The position numbers and the translations under genes were made by a program. Below, in pieces: positions 52,500-63,590 of a stretch of DNA of 64,000 nt (position 1 is the stretch's first letter; every line of letters starts with the position of its first letter). The notes beneath the pieces were generated by a model. That model saw nothing but the letters and a program-made list of their open reading frames with translations, was not told the origin of the DNA and searched no databases. Source of the stretch: Zymoseptoria tritici IPO323 (Eukaryota > Ascomycota > Dothideomycetes > Mycosphaerellales > Mycosphaerellaceae); contig NC_018213.1 of the NCBI RefSeq assembly GCF_000219625.1, positions 372,001 through 436,000 on the forward strand. The letters run 5' to 3'.

Positions 52500-55400
52500 T
52501 AGTAGACTGTCGTCTTCGTCGCTTAGATTGTGCCCTTCTTTAAGCTCGTCCTCTAGAGGTATAGTAGATCCGACTTCCGGTAGCAATACGCGTATAGAAT
52601 CCTACTTAGGCATAGGGCGGAGCATTCGGCGTAGAAAGGTCGTAGTAAGAACGGCGCTAGTAAATTCCTTAATCTTGTACGTCGACGTAGCTTCTAGGTA
52701 TAAGTATATACGATATAGTCCCTTCTATCGGAACGATAGCTTTTCCGTAGTTAACTTTCTTTCTCCGCGGCGTATAAGAACAGTAGTGCTAAGAGGGATT
52801 AGTATATCGTCGGTGTTATAGGTATTATCCTAGTATTCCTTAGTAAGCTCTCGAAGCCGTAGGCTACGAAGGCGGGCTTCCTTAATATCTGTTTCCCTTA
52901 TAAGGATCTGCTCGGTACGTAGGGCGATAAGATCTTCTTCTATACGAATGTTGTTCTAAGCCGTAGTATTCTAAGTCTAAAACTTAAGCTCTACCGGAAG
53001 GATAACATTAAAGGAATACTAGAGTTTAGAAGGTATATAGCCGGTAGTTCTTCGAATAGTAGATCGATTAGCCTATAGCGCGGTATAGAAATACCGGCGC
53101 TATCCTTTTATAGTTCTGTTCGTATACTTAGCGAGAATATCGAGTATGTTTAGGTGCCCTCGCTCTACTATTCTATTTCCTTAAGGGTAATAGGGCGACA
53201 CGCGACTAAGTCGTACGTCTATTTATACGAGTAGAGTAAGCACCTTACCGAAGTTCTTACGGCTACTATTAAGCCGGATTAATTTTATAATACTATACCT
53301 ACAAAAGAGCATCTCGTATATAAAGCTAGCAATTATAGTAGAGCTAACACCGTTCGTACTAACAAGCTTACTTTTGTTTATAATGCGCGCCTCCGGGAAG
53401 CTACTAACTAGCTCCCTTACTATAATAATGCTTATAGTTAAGTCGATATTTATAGTATTAATCGCCTAGATCGTGCTAGGCTCCGGATTAGGTACATATA
53501 GTAGAGCATTCGCGTAGTTACCCGTACTACGTAGGTTGTACTACGGGCACCCTTTAACATATCGTAATACGTCCTTATATATGCCCTTCTAGAAGTACCT
53601 ACTAGAGAGCTTATAGAACAATGCTTCGCGACCGCGGTAACCGGCATCCGGGAAATTATAGTAGTACAAAAGCATAGTCTTGCGCTTATCCTTATTATCG
53701 ATTACTCGAGCTAGTAGCGTATTAATACGCTTTTAGCGATATAGAATCCTGTCGCGAATAAGATACCGCCTTAACTTCTTCTTAAGGGTATAGAACTCCG
53801 CTAGATCTACCGAGGGCGGTCGTAAAAGTATAGCTAGGTAGTACGTAATCTTCTAGTAGAATTCGGATAGCTCGCCTTCTATAATGTCCTTAATGTTAAT
53901 ATTGCCGGCATGTACCTATACCTAAAAGAAGTTACGGTTAATTATATTATCCGGGTCTATGTTATGTTCCTTATCCGCGGTATTAGACGGAGTCTAAGGT
54001 TTCCGTAAAAGGCTATTAGCGGCGCTATGCTTTCGGCTAGGCATATGCTTAACCGTAAAGTCGAAGAGCCGAATCTAAGCAATCTATCGAGCCGTAACTA
54101 AGGTCGGAAGATCGTTCGCCGGCATATTAAGTTAGTAAACTAGCGTATTCGTATCTACTTCTAGTACGAAGTAAACACCGAACATATATGCTTTAAGCTT
54201 CTTAAGAGCGCAGAGTATACTACGACACTCTCGTTTGCTAGCATCGTATTTAGCCTCTTCCTTAGTCTATAAACTACTTTTAAATCGAACCGGATGCTTA
54301 TAGCGGTCGTTGCCCTTTACTACCTATATTAGCACTACTCCCTAGCTAAGACTAGATGTATCTACTACTACGATTATAGCCCCTCCGTTAACGTAATCGA
54401 TCGTAATAAGGGCCGGTGCCGTAATAAGCGCCTCCTTAAGCTAATCTATTATATACTACTCGAGCGGCGTCTAGGCGAAGATACTACCTAGCTTAGCTAC
54501 TACGTAGATAGGGCGAGATAGAATAGCGAAGTCCGGAATCTAGATTCGGAAATATACTATAACTCTAATAAATAAGCGGGCTTCGGCAGCATCTATAGGT
54601 AGTCCCTACTCGGTAATCTTAATAACCTTAGCGGTGTCCGGGTAGCGACTAGCCAAGTCGTAGACGTAGCTAACAATGTTTATACTAGTCGAGAACTAGA
54701 ATGTCTTGCTTAGATTAATAGTTAGCCCTACTCTTTCTATATCCGTAAGAACCCCGTTAAGGTTCTAAATATACTCGAGTACGAATCGACGAATACTAGG
54801 TTTAGCCTCTTTATTGTTATACCGAGACCGAGGGCCTTTAACACTAATATTATCTAGATACGGTCGAGCCGCGTAGAACATATAATCCTTAAGAACTCGG
54901 CATATAATTCGCTAAAACTATGCTACCGAGTTCGTAGCTCCTATTAGAATGCTAGTCTAGCGGAAGTAGCCGATCGGCGTATCGAATCTAGTTAAATCTC
55001 GGTCTCGTTCGTCTAGTAGGATTTAGTCGTAGCTAGAGAAAAGGTTAATTAGTATTATAACTTAAAGGCCCGCAAAGTCTATAGAAAATCTATTAGTGTC
55101 CGGGGGCATATATACGTCTTTAAGAGTAACTCGGTTAATTTCTATTGCCGCATTAATAAGCCGGTACTACTTTTGTCCTTTCTCGTTAAGATCCTTCTTA
55201 CTAACTAAGAACTAAGGATTCTTATATGCTCTATAGTAGGGTTCGAGGGTTCCGCGATCTAGTTGCTTCTTAATTATCTTAGATGCTATATCTCGAAGGC
55301 TATAAGTAATATAGAAGTCCTTTAATTGCTAGGGAATATAAGGTATAGTTCGTATTCGTTATAGCGGTACGACTAAGGGTTTAAGGCGGCCGTATTTAGA

Positions 55401-56640
55401 GAAATCGAAGGAAAGTGCAGCCTCCCTATTATATAGGCATTCTATAAAAAGCTTACGCTCTTTATTAAACAGATCCATCCTAATATTTAGTGTCTTAATT
55501 CTCTCCGGTATTAATCTCGTTCCCCTCTTAAGCTCGGAGAACTTCTAAATTAGGTATTTGTTGTCCTACTAGCGATCCGACCGCGGTAAAGATGCTTCGA
55601 ACTTAAGGCTAGCTTCTTTCTAATTCCTAACCTTATTAGTAACGCTCTTTATGTTATAAACTAACGCTTTAACTGGCTTAACCTTATCCGCTTTCCTCTT
55701 ATATAGGGTATAGTAGTCGACGGAAAATTCGGAAAACTATAAATTCCTCCCCCCGCATAGCGATCTCTTTCTTTCTTCGTAGTAGCGGAGGTAGTAAGCG
55801 GTAGCCGCGAGCTCGAGTAGCTTATTATATTTATTATCGATACTATTAAGTTCGAATAGAAAGGAGCTAGGGCTTAGTATCGACGTAAGGTAAGGTTAAA
55901 CATCGCGATATTAGCTAGTTTCGGGGATAAGTAAATTTGCTAAGTTTTCCTCCGAAGTTTCCCTAGCCTAACCCTAGGGGTAACCTAGGGCGCTAAGATT
56001 TTCGGGAGCGGCCGAACTTTCGGGACAGCCCGCTTTATTTCGACCTCGTCTATTAAATACGGATTCTCGACTCGAAGTCCTTTTTATACTTAACTCTTCT
56101 AGAAACACGTACTAGATCGCTCGAAGTAGGACCTCTAATAGACTACTAAGTAGCGAGGAGGTAGTTAGCGGCTTAACTCGGCTTTTCCCGAAGTGCTAGT
56201 AGGTATAAGGACTCGGTGCGTTAGACTGTATAGTTAAACTCTAATAAAATTAATCGTACAACCGCTTATAGCCGCAATCGTGCCCTACTAAGATCTATTA
56301 TCGTAGTTAGTTAAAGTTAGGCGGACCCGACGATACTACGGTCGCCTAAGAAGAGTCGGTGTATCCGAGTCTATAACTAAGAAGGGAACGTAAACCGTAA
56401 TACCGTAAACCAACACCCGTACACTAGTAGATAGGCTAAGGAAAGGTAGAATACTAGAAGCCGTCTTTATTAAGACTTTAATTCCTGTACCGATCGGGAC
56501 GCCGGTACAGCGAGCTACCGCGGTAGACATAATATAAGACTCGGAGCCCTTATTAATTACTACGGTAGGCTCTCTATAATTAAAGTCGCCGATTATAGCT
56601 AAGACTCTTAGCGACGGTATAGTTATATAATCGTAGTCGT
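52500..56640 (-). pseudogene. Element 3 pol remnant: PR-RT-RNase H-integrase
   Basis: The protease region is at about 56640-56250 (NKGSESYIMSTAVARCTGVPIG; later VPFLVIDSDTPTLLRRP). The reverse transcriptase is at about 55330-54700 (YRLINAAIEINRVTLKD, FAGLQVIILINLFSSYDQI, then YLDN followed by ISVKGP, with Asp to Asn by TG to TA). RNase H is at about 54420-54050. Integrase is at 53650-52960: the zinc-binding region (YRGREALFYKLSSRYF, VKGCPQY) has His to Tyr and Cys to Tyr changes, and the core has SPYYP-(Q)-GNRIVERGH. The C-terminal part runs to about 52500. Confidence 0.82.
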
Positions 56641-58100
56641 TAAATGTAAACCGGGCTTTAGCTAGATCCTTATATAGGTCGGAAAGAGGTATTATACCTT
56701 CTTCTATAAGGTCGGCTCGAAACGCTATTGTTATAAATTGCGGTATACTAGAGCGGACTTCTACGGTAAAGCTACCCCTTAGTATCTCTTCGACCTTATT
56801 ATCCCTTTAAACGGAGTTTAGTTTTACTACGTTATCGGATAGTAGTAGACCTACCGGCCCGCCTCTTAGCTTGTCTATAAATACCGGAGTGTTTTATATA
56901 CGACCGAAGAGCTTCTACGATATTAACTTAGAGAGGCTAAGAAGCTCGCTAAATAGAAGGGATACTAGGGCCTTCTATATCCGCTTAACTAGCACTTCGT
57001 TACTATCTAACCTGTCGCGGATATAGTTGTCTACTCGCTAAGTTTTAGGAGGGGTCCTTCTCTTCTTAGCTAGCTCCTTTAGAGGGTTTACTAGCCTAAC
57101 TTCGGCATCCGAGTCTACGTCTTCTATATAGTCTTTAGTAGCTAGTTAGCGCTAAGAATCTCGCTCGATAGATTCTACCGGCGGTTCTAAGAAGCGAACG
57201 GATAATAGCGAGTTCGTTCCTTAGATCGTTTAGCTATTAGTAGGTAGTGTAGACTAAGAACGAACTACATCTGCGGTATAAGACTTTAGGGTCTTAATCT
57301 TAGCCGTAGACTAGTCTACGATAACTCGCTCTTTTAGTACGCGGTAGTTTTTATTATGTAGTTTTAAGATACTACCGACTGCTAGATTCGCCTTCTTAGG
57401 AACTGCCACGGCATTTACTAGAACCTCGGTATTATAAACCGGTACTAGAACAAGGCACCTATCTTCTTTAATATAGAGGATGTTATTAAAGTAGGAGCTC
57501 GAAGTCTGTCCTTAGCGGCTACTAACCGGGGTTGCATTAGAGCTAGTCGTAGGCGCGGGCACTAGGGGTGCTAAAGAAACCGCATCCGGATCTAGCTTAG
57601 AAGGGCGACTGTACTTAAGTGTTCTAATAGGCTTCTAGCCGAGTTTACGAGCACTAGTAATCGGACCGCTAATCTAGCTTATATTACGAGAGCTCTAAGA
57701 TCTCTCTACGGTAGGGAAGTTAAAGGATGCTAGCTAAGGAATCCTTATATTATATACGTCTTCTAGCTTCGGTAGCATTAGCTAGAGTCTCGGCTGCTAA
57801 TTAATCCCTCGGAACTATAGTAGTCTCTTATTCGGATTACCGGGTTTTCTAGTATACTAATAGTAGGCGGTATCTTAGTACGCCTAACCCTAGTTAAGAA
57901 GGAAGTTTATAAAATAGTAGTTACGGGCTACATAACTAGGTATTCTATAGTTAAGGTAGCGACCTTAGCGTATAAGCTCGTTACGGTTAGTTCCGGCTCT
58001 GCTACTTCTATACCTACTCGCGCTAGTACTTCCTATACTGTTGCGACGGGGTGCCGGAGGGCTAAGCTAAGGGGGTAGTAAACCGGCGTTCGCATATATA
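56641..58100 (-). pseudogene. Element 3 N-terminal (Gag-like) region
   Basis: The minus-strand frame upstream of the protease is hydrophilic and Ser/Pro/Lys/Glu-rich (VSLAPLVPAPTTSSNATPVS; VRLVNPLKELAKKRRTPPKTQR). I see no zinc knuckle. Position and continuity with the protease suggest Gag or a Gag-Pol linker. A DUF4100-like region is possible but cannot be confirmed by eye. Confidence 0.5.
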
Positions 58101-58699
58101 TAACTCTAGAAACTAAGGTCTTCTATAGGGGCGCGGTAAGCAGGTGCGTTAATCGGAGGATTTACGGGCACTTAAGGTTGCTATATAGACTAAGTCTAAG
58201 ATCGAAAGATCTTAAGATCCCGTATACGTCGATTAAGCTTATTAATCGCGGCACTCGGTTTATACTCTTGTTGCCGCTATAGACTAAATAGGGAATGCGA
58301 GCTACGCTCTACTATAGGTACCTATAAGGACACCCTTACGATAACGCCTCCTACCTGTCCTAACCTAGACTATCCTAGTACTATAGATTACCGGTGCTAT
58401 CTTATCTAGCCTAGACTAGGACATCCTATAGAGGGACGAACCTTATAGGCGTACGACGGCCCCCGAGCGGACGTTAGACTACGACCGGTGCCTAGTCTAG
58501 GCGGAGGGACGCATTTAGTAATACGAAGGGCGGGCATATAGCCTCGGGGGACGCTCTCGTCTATTCCCTTCCTTATTAAATCGACTCGTTATATTCTACA
58601 ACTATTTGTTTTCGGTGTAAGCCTACATTCCCTCTTAAGGTACTTCTAATATTCGATTCGATTAAAAACAACCGTACAACTATACCGAAAACTACCGAC
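58101..58699. other. Non-coding spacer, possible LTR/leader of element 4
   Basis: About 600 bp between the 5' end of element 3 (minus) and gag of element 4 (plus). No continuous frame. Several imperfect direct and inverted copies of CCTAGACTA/TAGTCTAGG-like strings occur at about 58365-58515. It probably includes the leader or 5' LTR of element 4, but no matching 3' copy is evident near 63430. Confidence 0.4.
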
Positions 58700-59900
58700 A
58701 TAGCTCTAAAGGTTACCCGTCGTTAGGACGATTCCCTTCCTAATACCTCCGCCCGATAGTAGGCGAGCGCTTCCTCTACGGAACTATCGGCTACGCCCGC
58801 TAGTTAGCTATAGGACGTTAACCTTCTTAACTAGCCTAGCTCGGGAGAGACCTTAGAAGAAAAGGCTACCCGGGAGTACGATAACGAAGTCGCCTACGCT
58901 ACCTTCGAGTTCTTAACCCTTTAGTAGAAGATTAAGGAACTCCGTACCGAACTAGACTATCCTACGCTAGAAGGGAACCTAAGGACGGCTACCCTCCGCT
59001 ATCTTTTCTCCGAACCTAACTAGTATACTAAGACGAGGAATAACCTCCCTAAGTTAAAGGAGCTACTAGTCTTTAAGGGCAAGTCGCGTACGAGCTACGA
59101 CGACTAGGTCCGAGCCCTCGAAAGAGCCTTTAGACGATACGAAGGATTCGCCGAACGCGAAGACCGTAAGGTTAACTTTACTACCGACTATATAGGAAAG
59201 CTCTAGTAAGACTACTAGGAACGCTACGTCGACGGCCTTAACGACTATTCTAAGCTAACCTAGTCTATAATAAAGGAGGTTATGCTTAACTCGATAGGTA
59301 TAGAGACCGAACAGCGCGAGAAGGCCTACGAGAAGCTAAAAAAGATTACCTTAGGTAACTATACGCCGGAAGAACTCCTCGAGGAGCTAAAGACACTCTA
59401 GAAGGAGCTCGATAAAAGGGACGATAGTAAGAAGATCCTTAGGTTCTATAGCGCCCTTCTATAGACCCTTCGTAACCGCTTCTCGAACTACCCTACGGCC
59501 CTACTAAACCTAGTAGACGCCGAGGAGAGGGCTAAAAAGGCCTACCGCGCTAACGAGGGCTCTAAATAAGAGGCTCGTAAGAGGTAGGCTACTAAAAGGG
59601 CCGCTAAGTAGGCGAAGAAGCGCCCTAGCGACAGCTCTACTACTCCGGACGGTAAGAAGGCAAAGACTAGTAATAGCGAATAGGACCCGAAGGCCCCCTC
59701 TAAGGCTACGTACTACGGATACTAGTAGGTCGGGCATATCCGCCGCGACTATACTAACTAGCACCTATAGAAGGATTCGGGGAAAGAGACGCCCCTTAAG
59801 TAGACGCTATTACTTAAGTAGGCTAAGTCCTCTATAATAAGGATTAGTAGCGCTCGGCTAAGCTAGGAAAGCGCCGCGCCTAGTAAGGGCGCCTAATTAG
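58700..59900 (+). pseudogene. Element 4 gag remnant
   Basis: The frame probably starts at 58700, where ATA stands for a former ATG. It is a helical, charged capsid-like protein (YATFEFLTLQQKIKEL-type heptads; RALERAFRRYEGFAE). At about 59709-59759 it has a CCHC-like knuckle in which all three Cys positions read Tyr (YYGY..VGHIRRDYTN), the result expected from TGC to TAC. The His is kept. Confidence 0.75.
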
Positions 59901-59929
59901 CGTCGAGTTAACGCTAAACAGCCTAGGGG

Positions 59930-62900
59930 AGTCTAGAAAGGTCCGGGGCCTAATTAATAGCAGCGCCTAGGACAGCTTCTACGATTCTATACTAGTAAAG
60001 GAAATAGGGTAGACAGTTTCCGAGCTATCTACCTAGATAAAGTACCTAACTCTAAATAGCTAGAGCTTATAGGTCTTTAGAGAAACGAGAAACTCCTATA
60101 AGGCTATAGACACCTCTAGCAAGGCGTAGGGGTACGTAGATACGTTTAAGGTAGGACGCATCTACAGTTTCGAAGTCGTGCTTAGTATGCCCTAGCTCGA
60201 GAAGTACAACCTAGGTATTAACTTCGCTCTAAAGAAGGTCTTCTAGAGGTAGAAACCTCGAAAGCGGCAAGCGATAGCGGTAGTATCCCCGGACAGGTTC
60301 TACCGGGAGTATCTTAGTAAAGTCGAGGCAGCTCTTTACGTTATATCGATCTAAGAGGTCGAGGATAGACTCGAACTAGACTAGAATAGCGTCCTAACGG
60401 CGTACTCTAACTTCTCCGACGTCTTTTCGGAGGAGTTAACTAGCGAGTTAGCACTGTATAGACCGTACGATCTTAGGATCGACCTAGTAGAGGGAGCAAA
60501 GGTTCTATTTAGCCCTATATACGCTCTGTCGGAGGTAGAGATAGATACGATACGTAAGCAGCTCCCTAAATATCTAAAGAGTAGCTTTATTCGCCGCTCG
60601 ACATCCTCGGCGGGCGCGCTAATCCTCTTCGTAAGGAAAAAGGATAATACACTCCGCCTCTATGTCGACTACCGCGGCCTAAATACGGTTACGGTAAAGA
60701 ATAGGGGGGGTCTTCCCCTAATTTCCGAGTTAATAGACTAGCTAGCTAGCGCTAGGTACTTTACGAAGATAGACCTCCGCTACGCGTACTACCGTGTCCG
60801 TATCCGGGAAGGCGACGAGTAGAAGACAGCCTTCCGGACTAGATACGGCTATTTCGAATATACCGTAATGCCCTTTAGGCTCTATAATGCCCCTGCGGTG
60901 TTCTAAAACTTTATTAACAGCGTATTAGTAGGGCTAATCGACGTATTCTACGTCGTTTACCTCGACGACATCCTTATATACTCTAAAACGGTAGAGGAGC
61001 ACGAGGGCTATGTCCGGAAGGTACTAGAGCGCCTCCGGAAATATAAGTTGTACGCTAACTTGTCTAAGTACGATTTCTATAAGGACCGCGTCGACTACCT
61101 TAGGTACGTTATTATACGTAACGGGCTAGAGATCGACCTAGAACGGGTTAGATCGGTCTAGGAGTAGCTACTTCCCTAGTTAATATATAACATTAGGGTC
61201 TTTATCGGCTTCGCGAACTACTATAGGCGTTTTATTAAGGGTTTCTTACGCCTCGCTACGGCACTTAACTACTATACGGAGGGGAAAAAGGTAGTAAACT
61301 AACGCAAAAAGGAACGAGCATACTTAGAGCTTAACGAGCAAGCTATACTTTCCTTTAACGAATTGCGGAAAAGGTTCTCGGAAGCTCCTATCCTACGCTA
61401 TTTTAACCTAGAACTACCCTATAGGGTAGAAACCGACGCCTTAGGCGAAGTAATCTCGGGCATCCTAAGCTAACTATACGAAGACTACGGCAAAACGTAG
61501 TAGTTTCCTATATTATACTTCTTACAAAAGATAATCGCGGTAGAACGGAACTACGTTACGGAAGACGCTAAGCTATTAGTAGTCGTAGACTCCTTTAAGC
61601 ACTTTAGATAATACCTAGAGGGGGCTCGATACTAGGTCGAACTACTAACGGATTATATAAACCTATAAACTCTTATAACGACTAAGACCTTATCTAGGCG
61701 GTAGGTTAGATAGGCCGAGTAGTTGTCGCAGATCGACTTTAGGACTATTTATAGGCCCGGTAAGGCTAATAGGGCGGCGGATATACTAAGTAGAAGGCCC
61801 GACCTAACGGATAAGGACTACTCTAGACGGTAGGCTATAGACGAAGAGTCGTCTATAAGCTTGCGGCTCTTCTAGACGGCATTCTAACCGCATCTGGACT
61901 ATAATAGACTATTAAGGCACGTAGGGGCAGTAAAGGACGCCCTAGACCTAAAAACGCGCCTAAAACGCGCCCTCTTAAAAGATCCAACCTTTAATAGGAT
62001 TAACGAGGAGAAGGACTAAGCGGAACCTACTTTCTAGGCAGATTAATAGACTATCGAGGATAGAGTCGCGTATATAGACGGTAAGGCCTACATACCTAAA
62101 GGAAGCATAAGACTCTAACTACTTTAGGAATACTACGACGACCCTATAGTAGGGCACTTCGGCTTCTCTCGAACGCTCGAACTTCTATAAAGGAGTTTCT
62201 ACTAGCCTAAAATAAGGAAATACGTTAAGGACTATATACGAACGTATTAAGCGTATAGCAAATTAAAGCTACGGCGGCACAAACCTTACGGATTACTATA
62301 CGTAGAGCTACTATCGCTTACACTATAGGAGGATGTAACGCTAGACTTTATAACGGACCTACTACCTAGTATACTTCTAGGCTAGGCTTACGACTTAATC
62401 CTAGTAATCGTAGACAGATACACTAAAATAGTCTATTATGCGCTATATAAGAAGACGATTACCGTAGTAGAGCTCGTAGAGGTATTTATAAGGGAAGTCG
62501 TACGACTCTATAGCGCACTAGCTACGATTACGTCGGATTAAGGGCCTATCCTAACCTTAAAATTCTAGAGCACGTTCTGTTTCTGCCTTAGTATACGCCG
62601 AAAACTAAGCACAGCGTTCTACCCTTAAATAGACAGGCAAACAGAGCGCTAAAACTAGACGCTAGAGTAGTATCTTCGCATATACTACAACTATAAATAG
62701 GACAACTAGGCCTCCCTACTTTCTACCGCGGAATTCTCGTACAATAATAGCGTACACTCTATAATAGGGGTTACGCTATTCTAGGCGTATACGACACGGG
62801 ACCCTCGGCGATGCTACTAGCCTAGACTACGCTAGAATAGACGAGAAGCCCCGCTCGCCGCATAACTTACGGACCGCGTTATCTCTAACTAGAAGAAACT

Positions 62901-63430
62901 ACGAGTTAGACTAGCTAAAACAAAGAAGCAAATAGCTAAGTAGGCGAACAAGTATAGGAAGGACATCTCCTTTAACGTCGGAGACGAAGTCTACCTTAAT
63001 ATACGCAACATTAGGTTATTAAGACCTTCGGCGAAGCTCGATTACAAATACATTAGACCTTATAAGGTAAAAGCGGTTATTAACCGCGTCGTATATACAC
63101 TCGATCTACTAGACTTACTAAAGATCTACCTAACCTTCTATGTTTCTCTACTAGAACTATCTATCCCGGACTAGTTTAGTCGCAAACAGGATAGGATAAT
63201 GCGATACGACGTAGGAGAGGACAACGAATACGAAGTCGAGGCTATTCTAGCCGAACGTATAGACGAACTAAACAATCGGGAGTACCTTATTAAGTAGAAA
63301 GATTACGACTAGTCCGAGAACTCCTAGGAAGTAGTAGTTAATATTAGCCCGGTAGCAATACGGGCCTACCGGCGCAGAATAGGCTAGAAAGGACTAACTA
63401 CGCGCGGTAAATTCTAGAAAAAACGCTAAC
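59930..63430 (+). pseudogene. Element 4 pol remnant: PR-RT-RNase H-integrase-chromodomain
   Basis: The reverse transcriptase spans about 60480-61140: ALILFVRKKDN, LYVDYRGLNTVTVKN, FTKIDLRYAYYRVRI and the intact active site YLDD at 60958-60969. RNase H is at about 61370-61820. Integrase is at about 62090-62780 (IVGHFGFSRTLELL, DFITDLLPS, LVIVDRYTKIV, ITSDQGP, FYPQIDRQTERQNQ). The chromodomain at about 63226-63345 reads EYEVEAILAERIDELNNREYLIK-(stop)-KDYDQSENS, with a TAG where the chromodomain Trp is expected. Confidence 0.87.
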
Positions 63431-63590
63431 CCCCTTAGTTAATTTTTAATCCTTTTTTTTTCCTTTATAATATTAGACTTTAACATTTTTAATAATTCTA
63501 GGGATTTTATTTAGGCGTTAAGGTTTTCTATTCTAGACTATTCTAGCCTACGTTAAGCTATTCTACGCTATTATAACTTAAAAGGGCCCT
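63431..63590. other. A/T-rich spacer between element 4 and LINE copy 2
   Basis: This stretch has a nine-T run and tandem TTCTA-like strings (TTCTATTCTAGACTATTCTAG). It may be the 3' end or LTR of element 4. No frame. Confidence 0.4.

Larger units (their letters stand above)
52500..58100 (-). mobile_element. Element 3: Gypsy-type retrotransposon, minus strand (RIP-degraded)
   Basis: A long minus-strand coding region reads, in order from high to low coordinates, an N-terminal Gag-like part, protease, reverse transcriptase, RNase H and integrase. All stops are TAA/TAG. No chromodomain is seen at the end of integrase. The sequence style (retropepsin with a GSE triad in place of the usual form, RT active site followed by VKGP) is like a group of fungal Gypsy elements different from the chromoviruses. 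LTRs were not found. Confidence 0.8.
58700..63430 (+). mobile_element. Element 4: Ty3/Gypsy chromovirus, plus strand (RIP-degraded)
   Basis: Gag, protease, reverse transcriptase, RNase H, integrase and chromodomain follow one another on the plus strand in the standard Ty3/Gypsy order. Stops are TAG/TAA only. It differs from element 2 in sequence but has the same layout, minus the antisense frame. LTRs were not identified with confidence. Confidence 0.85.

Noticed and set aside
52528..52821. A 97-codon plus-strand frame
   Set aside because: It lies antisense to the C-terminal part of element 3 integrase and shows no features of its own.
59510..59764. An 84-codon minus-strand frame
   Set aside because: It is antisense to the Gag zinc-knuckle region of element 4.
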